Virus record (IMG/VR): IMGVR_UViG_3300010885_044795
Location: 1-52,692 of that record
DNA length: 52,692 bases
Source of the DNA: a virus
Reading direction: 5' to 3' (one strand)
The first letter of the stretch is position 1. The number at the start of each line of letters is the position of its first letter. Shown piece after piece: positions 18,766 through 29,300 of the stretch. The position numbers and the translations under genes are program-made. Under the pieces are notes generated by a model, which was given only the letters and a program-made list of their open reading frames with translations, made no database searches and was not told where the DNA came from.

Positions 18766-21700
18766 TTAATATCCCTGATACAGATTTACGCCAGCACTAT
18801 TAATGCCACTTAATACGCTTTGAACTATTTCTACATTATCAACAGTTGCAGCACTTAAGAAAATTTCATTTGGTTGACAACGAATTTCAAAAAGACTACC
18901 AAAATAACTTGTTGCATCATTAGGAACTAGCACAATGCTACTGATATAGTTACTTAACTTACTGTGAAGATAGCCAGCTAATTCACTGAAATAGAAAGTA
19001 TCACCAAAATCCCAGTTATCTAGTGCAAAATATTGGTTTATCTCATCTATCACACGTGTCTTGATTTCTGTATCACTTAATGTAGTATTGCTGTTCTTAA
19101 TTACTTGAAAGTTAGCACGTAATTGAACGTCTGCTTTATTGCCAAACAGTAATTTGTAAACACCAGCATTAAGAATCATTTCATCACTTATCATCTTATA
19201 GTTAAACAAACCACTATAACTGTTGTTAAGTTGAACTGTATCTAGATCAGCAGGTTTTGCAACAGTGCCAGTGTTATCATAAACATAGTTACGATAGCCT
19301 TCGTCATAGCTGCGTGTGAGAATATAAGAGTCAATAAGGTTTGTAGCTGCAGGATCAAGACGACGAGTGTTTTCAGCATTATGTTGATATTCAAATACCA
19401 TATCTTGGCGACCATAATAAGCAAGATAACTGCTGCTTACATCAGTAAGATATGTTACAGTATTAGTAATATCAATTCTGTAAAATAATTTATCAGTAAG
19501 TGCATAAAATACTGTGCCAACTGGATAATTGTTGCGTACAAAGTTAATATCGCTGTATGTATTGAATATAGCAATCACCGTTCCAGTAGATAGCAACTTA
19601 TAACGCACAAGATTTTGAGAATCATTATAACGTTGATAAAAAAGCAATATAGGAGCAGCAGCAGTTGCTTCACTGAAAATACTTGGGTCAGTTGGTAACT
19701 GATTTGTATTACTGATTGGATAAGTTACATACACACGACTTGTATCACTGTAACCATCGCTTGTTGTAAAATTCTTGTAAACATTCATGTTTACATCTTT
19801 AGTTAATCCACTATTAACTTTTGTAAGGCGAATGTTATCACGCACACGTGTATTGGTCGCAGCATCATATACAATCTGCGGATTAGTATTGATAAATGCT
19901 ACTTGACTTTGACTACCAAACACAAAATCAAGCTGACGATACTTTACAGTATACTTTAATGTATCTGTTGTAAACAAAAATAACCAACTACTATCGCTTG
20001 TGCTGTATTGACTGCTTAAATTAAAATCACCAGTTTGATTTACGTTTGCAATAGGAATAATAGTCCATGGATCATTAACGCCACTTGTTTTAGTATAATC
20101 ATAGATAAGCGCAAACTCTGTTTTGTTTAAAACATAGTTGACCATTGTGTTAATTGTAGTATACTGGAAGTTAGTTGTAAATGGCACATAAACTGAACTT
20201 ATAATAGCACCGCTTGGAATACTTTCACTTATTGTTACAGCACCAATATTACGACCAGCTACCAATACAGTTGTAGCACCACTACCAGTAATGCTTTGAA
20301 TACTTGCCCATACATAGGTGCGGTCACTGCTTAATGTAGGATTGCCCAATACAAGAGTATTAGTTGCATCAAAATAATAACCAGCAGGCGCACTGAACTT
20401 AATCAAGCTACCAACCTGCAAGAATTTGCGATATGTTGTTGTACTATTGCCAATCTGCTGCGGTGTATGTGTACTATCAGCAGGATCAAGAAAGAAACCT
20501 GTTGAACTTGTTGTATCATCTGTGCTGCGGCTCCAAGTAGTTGGTTGCAGTGTAGCAAAATCGATTGGTGTATAGTTTTCAAAATAGAAATGACGCATTG
20601 GAAAATCTTGAACAATTGGCAAGATTTGTGAGTTAATTACATTAATAATATCATTGCGACTATTATATGTAAATGTTAATAATTGGTTATATTGGTTCTT
20701 ATACAGCGCACCATCACGTGCATATAAATCAGTAGAAGTATATTTGCCAGTTGGGTCAGTGATATCTAAACCACGACTCACGCCACTGGCAAAACGATTC
20801 ACAGATTTTACTTTAACAATATCACTATAACTTGTATATGGAAAAGTATTATAATCTTCGCCATTTACCATACGGTTTTGACTGTAATATGCCTGCGGTG
20901 CTTTGACTTTAATTTCGCTTGTTAAATCACGACGTGAACTATTGCTTACAGTATATTGTAAGCTGGCAGTGATTGTAAGTGTTTCTGGCTTACCACTGCC
21001 ACTTATATAAGGCACAGCAACTGTTACGTTGCTTAAATCATTTGGTGTAATGCGATAAGTTAAGCCATTAGATACACGATAATAAGCACGATAGTTACCA
21101 ATAGGAATATCAGCAAAACTACCATCACCAAATACAAGTGAAATCTGATCATTGATACGTGTATTAACACTATACAGTGTGCGAATACCACGTGCAGTAG
21201 AGTTATAAATTGCACTGCTGCTACTTGTAGATGGAACTTGTGTCCAGTTAGTGCCAATAGTTCCGTTTGTAATTTCATACATCCAGATATCACTGTTATT
21301 AATGTTAGCAACATTAATATCAATAATACGGTTAGCAATCTTTTCTGTGATCAAGAAATCTGTTGAATTTAAACTACCTTGTTTAAAATATAAGAAGTAT
21401 CCTGTGTTTGAAGAAGCATTACCACGGCTATCATTTTGGTAAATCATACCAAATTGACCACGAGCACCTGGTTCATATTCACTTATTGTATCTGTATTCA
21501 GAATATTTGCACTTACAATTTCAAAGTTAGTAGCAACATCATTAATAGTGCTGCTAAAAGCAAAGATCGGTAAAATAGTATTCGGCACTGCAATGTTATA
21601 TTGTTCAGTGCGAATGTTATTAATAGTCTTGCTTGCATATGGCTTACCAATCTTTGTAGATTTGGTAATAGCAGCATTAAGAACTTGTGTGAACTGACTT

Positions 21701-22158
21701 ACCCAAGCAGCATTGTTGGCATCATTCCAGTTAACTGTTACACGACTTAAGTTAATACCATTGACATCAAAAATGTTTTCAGTTGTATTAACAGACTTAA
21801 TTTTCAATAATCCATTAGCTGCACGATTGCGGTTTGGAACATAGTTGAGTTGCTTTGCTAGTTTAAGGACGCTATCACGGCGTTCTGCTGTTTCAAGAAA
21901 ATTTTCACGAGCATTAAGGTCTGTACGAAAAGCTACACTTTGTCCCATAAATGCAATAAGGTCAAGTAGTGCTACATATTCACTGCTTTCAATAAAATCA
22001 TTAAAATCTTCTGCATAGTAGGTTTTTATATAATCAACTAATACTTTGCGCAGTGTTTCAAAGTCATAACTTTGGAAATCCGCATTGGAAAATGTAGTAT
22101 AAACTTTTTTCCAATCTTCAGCAGCAAATATATTAGTTTGACGTGTATTAGTAGCCAT
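18766..22158 (-). CDS. gp6: Baseplate wedge protein gp6
   Basis: A 1,130-residue protein, larger than T4 gp6 (660). The N-terminal ~110 residues are diagnostic: FQSYDFETLRKVLVDYIKTY, then FIESSEYVALLDLIAFMGQS, then FRTDLNARENFLETAERRDS and LAKQLNYVPNR. These match the gp6/P2 gpJ baseplate wedge family. The C-terminus keeps the usual VYKLLFGNKADVQLRANFQV and DEINQYFALDNWDFGDTFYF helices. gp6 dimers form the inner ring of the baseplate wedge, joining gp25 and gp53. The start has an AGAGG Shine-Dalgarno and an AATAAATA late-type promoter 15 bases upstream. Mid-protein expansions of Tyr/Asn/Thr-rich sequence account for the extra length. Confidence 0.92.
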   Translation of the reverse strand: MATNTRQTNIFAAEDWKKVYTTFSNADFQSYDFETLRKVLVDYIKTYYAEDFNDFIESSEYVALLDLIAFMGQSVAFRTDLNARENFLETAERRDSVLKLAKQLNYVPNRNRAANGLLKIKSVNTTENIFDVNGINLSRVTVNWNDANNAAWVSQFTQVLNAAITKSTKIGKPYASKTINNIRTEQYNIAVPNTILPIFAFSSTINDVATNFEIVSANILNTDTISEYEPGARGQFGMIYQNDSRGNASSNTGYFLYFKQGSLNSTDFLITEKIANRIIDINVANINNSDIWMYEITNGTIGTNWTQVPSTSSSSAIYNSTARGIRTLYSVNTRINDQISLVFGDGSFADIPIGNYRAYYRVSNGLTYRITPNDLSNVTVAVPYISGSGKPETLTITASLQYTVSNSSRRDLTSEIKVKAPQAYYSQNRMVNGEDYNTFPYTSYSDIVKVKSVNRFASGVSRGLDITDPTGKYTSTDLYARDGALYKNQYNQLLTFTYNSRNDIINVINSQILPIVQDFPMRHFYFENYTPIDFATLQPTTWSRSTDDTTSSTGFFLDPADSTHTPQQIGNSTTTYRKFLQVGSLIKFSAPAGYYFDATNTLVLGNPTLSSDRTYVWASIQSITGSGATTVLVAGRNIGAVTISESIPSGAIISSVYVPFTTNFQYTTINTMVNYVLNKTEFALIYDYTKTSGVNDPWTIIPIANVNQTGDFNLSSQYSTSDSSWLFLFTTDTLKYTVKYRQLDFVFGSQSQVAFINTNPQIVYDAATNTRVRDNIRLTKVNSGLTKDVNMNVYKNFTTSDGYSDTSRVYVTYPISNTNQLPTDPSIFSEATAAAPILLFYQRYNDSQNLVRYKLLSTGTVIAIFNTYSDINFVRNNYPVGTVFYALTDKLFYRIDITNTVTYLTDVSSSYLAYYGRQDMVFEYQHNAENTRRLDPAATNLIDSYILTRSYDEGYRNYVYDNTGTVAKPADLDTVQLNNSYSGLFNYKMISDEMILNAGVYKLLFGNKADVQLRANFQVIKNSNTTLSDTEIKTRVIDEINQYFALDNWDFGDTFYFSELAGYLHSKLSNYISSIVLVPNDATSYFGSLFEIRCQPNEIFLSAATVDNVEIVQSVLSGINSAGVNLYQGY

Positions 22159-22173
22159 TTAAGAACCTCTTAT

Positions 22174-22181
22174 TATTTATT
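22174..22181 (-). promoter_or_regulatory. T4-type late promoter candidate upstream of gp6
   Basis: AATAAATA on the minus strand in the 43-base gap between gp25 and gp6, 15 bases before the gp6 ATG and just upstream of its AGAGG ribosome site. It would let gp6, the giant gene and the fibre genes be transcribed separately from the hub genes. Confidence 0.5.
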
Positions 22182-22201
22182 TTAAGAATAATATGCTACT
22201 A

Positions 22202-22588
22202 TTATAATACGTATAGTTTATTGGTGTTCTTGTCAAACAATAGACTTAAATCTACAATTTTGTTTCCACCACTGAATTGTAAGCTGAAACTCAACACTAA
22301 TCCATGACCATCTGGACTTTCTTGAACCACAGTATCACTTACAACCGTAAAGCGTGGGTCATAAGAAATAATTCTATCTAAATCTGCTTTAATTTCATTC
22401 TTTAATGCTGGTGTAAGTGGATCAAATAATCGTGCCCATATAATACTACCAAAGTTTGGGTTATGTAGCTTTTCACCTTTGCGTATGTTTAAGTGATTAA
22501 GCAAATCCTGTATGATAAGATCATTATCAGTTATTGCAAATGGTCCAAAATCTCTGTTTACGCTGCTGTAGCCTTTGTATAATGCCAT
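22202..22588 (-). CDS. gp25: Baseplate wedge protein gp25 (gpW-type lysozyme-like fold)
   Basis: 128 residues, the usual gp25 length (T4: 132). The family pattern is complete: DFGPFAITDNDLIIQDLLNH, then IRKGEKLHNPNFGSIIWARL, FDPLTPALKNEIKADLDRII, then YDPRF. gp25 joins the sheath to the wedge through a core bundle with gp6 and gp53 and is the most conserved baseplate protein of contractile systems. The gene sits eight bases after the gp5-like gene and 43 bases before gp6. High confidence. Confidence 0.96.
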   Translation of the reverse strand: MALYKGYSSVNRDFGPFAITDNDLIIQDLLNHLNIRKGEKLHNPNFGSIIWARLFDPLTPALKNEIKADLDRIISYDPRFTVVSDTVVQESPDGHGLVLSFSLQFSGGNKIVDLSLLFDKNTNKLYVL

Positions 22589-22596
22589 ACTACTAT

Positions 22597-25500
22597 TTAA
22601 CAGGACTTACCGCCTGCTCCTGTGCTGCTACTTCCTTGTGGTGTTTTTTGTCCACCATTAGCACCGTTGGTACCTGGTGCACTCGCACCACCTGTGATTG
22701 GTTGTTGACGGAAATCATTTTCAGTTGCTACAGATTTAGGACTGCTTGGCGTTGATGAGTCAACACCAACGACTTCGCCTGTTCTTGGATCATATGTAAG
22801 CACAGGTCGATTTGCTTCTACTGCTTGCGCTTTTACATACTCTTCTGCATTTTTCTCACCAGCATAATCGCTGTTGATTGGTAGATTTTGTCTACCAGTA
22901 CTACTTGCTGGTCCATAATTAGGTATAGTTGAATCTTGTCTGCCACTGCTTTGATATGTAAAGTCGCCAACAGTCGCTCCACGACCCATCATGCCTGCTT
23001 GTTGTTCTGCAGTTGGTGTGGTATTATCAAGCACAATAGGTTGATTTTGTCTACCAACACTGCCAGCATAATCACGATCAAATGTGGTATCAGTTGCAGT
23101 TGGTGTTGTATTATAGAGATACGAATTATCGGTTGTGGTTGGTGCTTTATTATACAGATATGTTGTATCTGTAGTATTTGGTTTAAAATCTGTATCTGGC
23201 GTTGGCTGTGCGTTTACAGCCGTGCCTGTTGTAGGATCATAATAAGGATACGAAGTTGACTGTGAAGGATCATTGTTTACAACTTTACCTGTAGTTGGAT
23301 CGTAATAAGGATATGATACAGTGTTACTTTGTGTTGCCTTCATATCACGTGCAGCATCTGCTTCAATTGGTGCCGCATCTTCTGGCGGTCTTTCAGGTGG
23401 CAGTGGAACTTGTGGAGGCGGTGGCGTATCAACTTGTGAGTATTGTTGTGTTTGAGTAACATTAGCACCGCTCAGTGCAGTAGGACTTTGCACTTGATAC
23501 ATGTTGTTAAATGTTTCATTATTTACGCTTAATGCTTTTACAGGATAAAAAGCAGTATGTGGTGGTTGACCAATATATTGTTCAGTAACATAAGCGCCAG
23601 TAATATTACCAGCACTATCACGTGTATAATTGTTGAATATAACTGTGTGATTTTCACCACTTATACCTTTATAAGTGCCATCAGCCGAGAATGTAGCATA
23701 TACATCACCAGGTTGTGCTGTACCATCTTTGATAGAACCACCTGCTGTCCAAGTAGAAGTTAGTCCAAGATTAGGTGCATAAGTCTGCGCTAATGTAGCA
23801 CAACCACCACTGCCTTGTGTTCCATTATTAATGATTCCATCAAAACGCACACTTGCGCCTACGGCTTCATTAGTTGCGCCACCAAATTGTTGAACACCAG
23901 TAACAGTATTGCCGTCATTATTAACAAAAGTAACACTACCACCACCAAGCGTAAAGGTGCTGCCATCTGCATATCTTATTGTGGTTCCAACAGGTAGATT
24001 AGGATTATTATTAAGATACGCCATTGCTTCTTCACGAGTAGCAAATTGTAATACTTGAGATTGATTACTACGTTGATCGCCTTGAATAAAGCTGCCAATT
24101 AATCCACCAACAATACCACCTTGTAATGCGTTGCCAATAGTTTGTAGCGGACTGCTACCACGCTGAACAACATTATTATTCTGTGCAGGATTTACAAAGC
24201 CACTCAATGGATTATAACCATTATTATTTTGCCATGGTTTGGTAATTGGTTGAATACCTTGCAAGAAATCTGTTACAGATACGTTTAGGCTCATAGCACA
24301 ACCTGTTACAACTTGGTCATAGGTATAAATCAATCTACCTTGTGTATATTGTATTGCATAAGAAACCCAACCAATGCGTGTATTAGGATCATGTAGCGCA
24401 ACATAATCATCAGCAACAATACCTAAATTCTGATGCATATAACGTGTCATATCAATAACTTTAGGATCAGTATTACTCTTGGCATTTAAGAAACCTTGAA
24501 TAATATCAATGCTGCGTGTAGTTGAACTTGTGTTAAGCGCATCAAATGCAAGTGCAAGTGCGGCTATACCTGCTTCGGGTTTAGCATATACAGCAAGGTT
24601 ATTATTATATCCCACAGCAAATTTATCGCTACTATTATATGGCAAATTGCCTGGATTATTTTGTGCTTCGCCTACACTTAACTTGTTATCATTACTGCCA
24701 CTTACATTATAACTACTGCCGCCACCAAATACAATGCCTGCAACAGCACCAGCGACCGCACCAGCCACTGTCCAGTTAATTCCACCATTGTTAGCTTGAG
24801 GCGACTGATAGGCACCAGCGGTGCTTCCCTGACCTTGTAAACTGCCTTGTGGTCCATTGTTATAAACAATTGGTTGATTGTTATTAGTTTGGTTACCAAC
24901 ATTGTTTGGAACATCACTACTGCCAAAATTCTTTGTAGCACCATATGGATTGTTTGGATTACTTGCCGCACTATTTTTAGTATTAGCAGTTGGACTGCTT
25001 GTAAGACTGCCAGCATTTTTATTGCGTGGTTCACTGGCTGGCATATTATCTGGTTTTTTAGCTTCACTTGCTTCTTGTGCTTTTGTTGCGCCAGCAGTGT
25101 TGATAGTATGGCAACTGCTATCTGCGTCAATGTGACCATCGCTCTTGATTTGAATACAAGCATCGCCAGTAAGATAAGTGTTTTTTCCTTTAAGATGTAA
25201 TCCTTGTTTTGCACTTATTTTATTTGTGCCGCTTGCTAATACATTAATATCAGCAGCAGTGATGTTTAAACTTGTTTCACTTACGATATCAACAGTTTTG
25301 CCTTTCATCTTTAAACTGCCTTGTGTTTCTAGTGAGAAACCATCTTTAGCAGTAATGTTCATTTGGCTTTGTGAAAATATGTTGATAGCACCTTTGGCAT
25401 CCATTTCAACCCATGCTGTGCCTTGCGAATTGATAATATAAATGAACTCTTTAGTATCATTCATAAGAATCATATGACCAGCGGCACTGCGCATACGAAA

Positions 25501-26304
25501 CATCTGGTTATTACCATCACTGTCGCCATCATCCATTATAAATGTATGACCACCTTTACGACCCATAACACCAGTAAGTTGACCAGGTGCTTTTTGTGTT
25601 GTGCCGCCGCTTGTAAATCCTATATTATCAGGATACAGTTTAGGATCATCATCCATGATAGGACGACCAGGCGTAGATATACCAAATACTGCACTTGGTG
25701 TTTCACGTTGTGCGCTACTGCGACCTGGTCCACGATCTGGGTCTTGAGTAAGACCTTGCTTATCCCATATCGCACGTTGATTTTCATGAATATATTTGTC
25801 AAGGCTACGAACGGCTGACAAACCTTGCGGATCATCTTTGCTATCATAGTGATCTACAACAGGTGCTACACCACTCTTATCAACTGGTGCAGCAATACCA
25901 GGCAACATATGCATAGCTGGCCAATCAGGAATACAAGCAAACCAATAGCCTTTTGCAGGGTCACCATTAGCAAATATACATAACACTTTATTATCAATAT
26001 CAGGTGGCACAAACCACATACCATAACTGTGTGGACTGCCAGCATAACTGCTGCCATCTTGAATGTTGGTGCGACCATAAAATGGTGTCGCATACATCAT
26101 ATTCTTCCAACTAGTTTTGTCAGTTGGGTCGCCGCCTAATTCAGGAATATAAACTTGTAGAACACCACTGTATAGCGGATCAATAACGTTTTTAACGATA
26201 CCAATATACGGACCAGGACTTATACGATTGCCAGCACTTTTTTCGGCAACCGTATTATGTGATGTTTTACTTGTTTCCTGTTCTGTAAACCAGGTATCTA
26301 CCAT
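22597..26304 (-). CDS. gp5: gp5-like baseplate spike/hub with two predicted cell-wall hydrolase domains
   Basis: 1,235 residues (T4 gp5: 575). Residues ~28-135 are an OB-fold (GPYIGIVKNVIDPLYSGVLQ, GDPAKGYWFACIPD). Residues ~250-400 are a gp5/VgrG-type beta-helix with repeating short strands (MNITAK, LKMKGKTVDI, LNITAADINV). Then come a linker and a glycine-zipper stretch (WTVAGAVAGAVAGIVFGGG, 511-529). Residues ~545-650 (QNNPGNLPYN, YAKPEAGIAALALAFDALN) resemble virion lysozyme/transglycosylase domains of the NNPGN...F..P..GI.A type. A second zipper lies at 724-742. Residues ~815-925, with GGC835 and ENH886, resemble the BPSL0067/CHAP-like amidase pattern (GxC ... W..G ... G....TF...G.Y ... 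H). The last 280 residues are Pro/Thr-rich with two SYPYYDPTTG repeats. T4 gp5 carries only one lysozyme domain. An AGGAAC Shine-Dalgarno precedes the start. Confidence 0.82.
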   Translation of the reverse strand: MVDTWFTEQETSKTSHNTVAEKSAGNRISPGPYIGIVKNVIDPLYSGVLQVYIPELGGDPTDKTSWKNMMYATPFYGRTNIQDGSSYAGSPHSYGMWFVPPDIDNKVLCIFANGDPAKGYWFACIPDWPAMHMLPGIAAPVDKSGVAPVVDHYDSKDDPQGLSAVRSLDKYIHENQRAIWDKQGLTQDPDRGPGRSSAQRETPSAVFGISTPGRPIMDDDPKLYPDNIGFTSGGTTQKAPGQLTGVMGRKGGHTFIMDDGDSDGNNQMFRMRSAAGHMILMNDTKEFIYIINSQGTAWVEMDAKGAINIFSQSQMNITAKDGFSLETQGSLKMKGKTVDIVSETSLNITAADINVLASGTNKISAKQGLHLKGKNTYLTGDACIQIKSDGHIDADSSCHTINTAGATKAQEASEAKKPDNMPASEPRNKNAGSLTSSPTANTKNSAASNPNNPYGATKNFGSSDVPNNVGNQTNNNQPIVYNNGPQGSLQGQGSTAGAYQSPQANNGGINWTVAGAVAGAVAGIVFGGGSSYNVSGSNDNKLSVGEAQNNPGNLPYNSSDKFAVGYNNNLAVYAKPEAGIAALALAFDALNTSSTTRSIDIIQGFLNAKSNTDPKVIDMTRYMHQNLGIVADDYVALHDPNTRIGWVSYAIQYTQGRLIYTYDQVVTGCAMSLNVSVTDFLQGIQPITKPWQNNNGYNPLSGFVNPAQNNNVVQRGSSPLQTIGNALQGGIVGGLIGSFIQGDQRSNQSQVLQFATREEAMAYLNNNPNLPVGTTIRYADGSTFTLGGGSVTFVNNDGNTVTGVQQFGGATNEAVGASVRFDGIINNGTQGSGGCATLAQTYAPNLGLTSTWTAGGSIKDGTAQPGDVYATFSADGTYKGISGENHTVIFNNYTRDSAGNITGAYVTEQYIGQPPHTAFYPVKALSVNNETFNNMYQVQSPTALSGANVTQTQQYSQVDTPPPPQVPLPPERPPEDAAPIEADAARDMKATQSNTVSYPYYDPTTGKVVNNDPSQSTSYPYYDPTTGTAVNAQPTPDTDFKPNTTDTTYLYNKAPTTTDNSYLYNTTPTATDTTFDRDYAGSVGRQNQPIVLDNTTPTAEQQAGMMGRGATVGDFTYQSSGRQDSTIPNYGPASSTGRQNLPINSDYAGEKNAEEYVKAQAVEANRPVLTYDPRTGEVVGVDSSTPSSPKSVATENDFRQQPITGGASAPGTNGANGGQKTPQGSSSTGAGGKSC

Positions 26305-26309
26305 TGTCG

Positions 26310-29300
26310 TTATGTTCCTGTATCTTCATTCCACGTATTTTTTGGTGTAACAAGACCAACACGTGGATCAGTTATGTTATAGGTTGGTTGATTATTAGTT
26401 GAACCAGTATTAGTTCCAGCAGCAATACTTAAGCGTGGGTCATTTGGTATTACTAAAGAAGTTGTAGCTTTTTCTGCTTTTGGATTAGTTGTTAATTGTG
26501 TAAGATAGTTTCCGCTTCCACCAGCAGTTTGTGCTGCAGTATCTGTTCTTATAGCAGTTGTTTGCACAGTATCTTGATTACGTACACGGAAGTTGCTTAA
26601 CTTCTGTGTAAACTTACCATTGGTAAAATTACTTTTAACACTTATCACTTGGTAGATACCACTGAACTCGCTATAATTGTTTTTATCATCAAACAATCCA
26701 GTTGTATCATTATAATCTGTATTAGGTGTAGCAAAGTAAAAGTTAAAATAAACTGTATTACTAAAGTTGATACTGCCATTTTGTAGATAAGAACCACTGC
26801 CTACAAGACTTGGATGCATAAGCGGATAATCTTGACTTATCCAATCTGGATCGCCAACAATAGTAATATCTAATGAAATCATATCACCACGATTATCAAA
26901 TAGTTTTTCCATAAGTTCTTGAACACCAATAGTTGCTAGATCAACCGTTGTTGGACCAGTGTTTTGACGGTTAGCCAAACCATTTGTATAAGCATAACGT
27001 GGCATAAAGAATTTCTTAATCGTTGAAGGTGCTTGATTAGCAGTTTGACTTTGTGCTTGACCTGGTGTTTGACCATCACGATCAAGATAGTTATATGGCA
27101 CACCATTCTTTAATTCAAAAAACGCCATTTGAAAATCAATATTAGCATCCAACACATCTTGGTTGTTGCCGCTGTAGATATATTTGTAGGTCTTTACAAT
27201 ACGGTTTTGTTCTACACGTGCTTGACCAAAGTTTGGTGCATCTTGACCATAGGTTAAGTATGGTTTTACAACATATGTAACATCACGTGCATAAAAGTTA
27301 GTTGATTCATCTATATCATTAAACTGCACAACAGGCGTAATCTTCCAAGTCCAGATCGGTGCACCACTATTATCACCACTTGTATTATGCTGTGATGTCA
27401 TATATGTGCTTACACTTAACACACTGTTAATAAAATCTGTAATGCGTGTGCCTGGGTTTGCACGAAACACACCGCTTTTTAAATCAGCAACAAGAGAACC
27501 TACTTTACCTTGTTTAATCTCATTAGCATCTTTACCACTTGTGCCAGGCACACCTTGTATTTTAAAATAACCTGCTGGATCAACAACACTTGCACTCTTA
27601 ATTAAGTTATCAAAATCAAACTTGTAGGTGTTTGGTTTCTTTTGTGTTTTCTGTGCTACCTTTTGCTCTTCGTTAGCATTAAGTGCTTGAGAAAGACCTT
27701 TCTTAACTGTGGTATTACCGCCGTTTACTGTATTTTGTTGTGTAGTAAATACTTGCTTTTCTTGGTTTGTTCTGCCACTGCCACTTACAACATCAGTTGT
27801 GCTACTCAAGTCACCATTAAAGATATCATTTATTGTTATACCACTTACTTCAACGTGAAATGGTATTTGATTATCAAGTGCAGTAAGTGCAAGCGCATTT
27901 ACTGGTATAGCATCTATACTATATTTTCCACCACTGCCACTTACATTAAACTTCATATTCAACATAGTAAATGGTATGAACTTTGTGGTGTTTGGAATAG
28001 TATCGCCACCACTGCTTGGAATAATAGGTTGACCATTATCAGTATATCCTGTAAACTCAATCTTTAATACAAAAAACATTGTGCTCCAATTACCATTTGG
28101 ATTTACCGTGGCACTTAACTTCATAAGTCTGCCAAGGAAATTTACGGTATATGGTTCAATAATATCAAACTTTAACTTGATAACATCAGTTGCACGTGTT
28201 CTGCTATTGTTTGAGTTGACGATAGTATCTAATTCAAGATTGTCAATTGTTAAATCAACTGGAAAATTATCATTGCGTGTGTTGCCGCCTTGACCACTAT
28301 CACTGCAAATCCAAACACTATTATTAAGAATACTTTGGTTTGTTGGTGTAGTATCACTTGCAAAGATTGCATTTACTGTTTCACGTGGTATAGCATATAA
28401 ACTTAATCTATATGTGTAGTTTACATAATTGTGTAGTTTATTAGGACGTGAAGAAGTGCTGCTAGTAGGTGATGCAGAGTTTTTGTTAGGGTTAGCACTT
28501 GAAGTATCATCGTTAGTAGCAGTGCCTTGTTTTGTAATGCTTACGCTATTGCTACCGTTTGTAGTTGCATCGGTGCCACTTGGATTTGTACTTGGCAACC
28601 CACGACCCATCATAGCACTTTTTTGTTGGTCAGTATATACTGGATTATCTGTAGCTGCAGTTGTTGCGCCATTTTGCGGATTATCTTCTGCTGCGCTATT
28701 GTTTGTGCCTGATAAACCTCTGGTTACTGGTGTTGCGTCAGCTAACCTATCACGATTAAAATTTTGTGCATTTGAAATTTGTGTTTGTGTAGTAACATCG
28801 CTGCCACCGCCACTGCTTTGTGCACTATTTGTATCGTTAGTAGATTCAATTTTTTGTTGCTGTTGTTGTAATTGTTCTTGTTGTGCAGCATTGGTATCAG
28901 CTTTAGCAGCCGCTACTGCAGCAGTAGTATCAATATTTTGTGTTGTTACGCCAGTTATCTCTTGTCCTGTTTGTTGATTTTTTGCACTGCTTGCTGCCTG
29001 TGCTTCAGGACTAGACGTTACTGTAGTATCTACGGCTGGCGTATTTTGTGATTGAGCTTGCAGAGCTTCTAGGCGAGCTTTAGCTGCAGTAAGTGCATCC
29101 TGTGCACGTTTAGCGTCTGCCGCACTATTTTCTGTGGCTAATTTGCTTGATAAAATTTGTGCAGATTCATATGCTTGCTGTGCAGCTGCTACTTGTTCTG
29201 CGTTATCAGCAGTAACTACTGTGCCATTATTATTAAGCAATGGTGTGCCATTCCAATTGCCACCACGTATAGGTGATATTATTCCGCTATTAGCATCGCC

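Noticed and set aside
24702-25214. 170-residue alternative minus-strand frame
   Set aside because: It is a second frame within the spike gene, which has clear domains on both sides.
28429-28977. 182-residue plus-strand hydrophobic frame
   Set aside because: It lies antisense to the Ala/Gln/Thr-rich part of the hub-like gene. Its Leu/Val/Cys composition is the expected complement, and it has no ribosome site.
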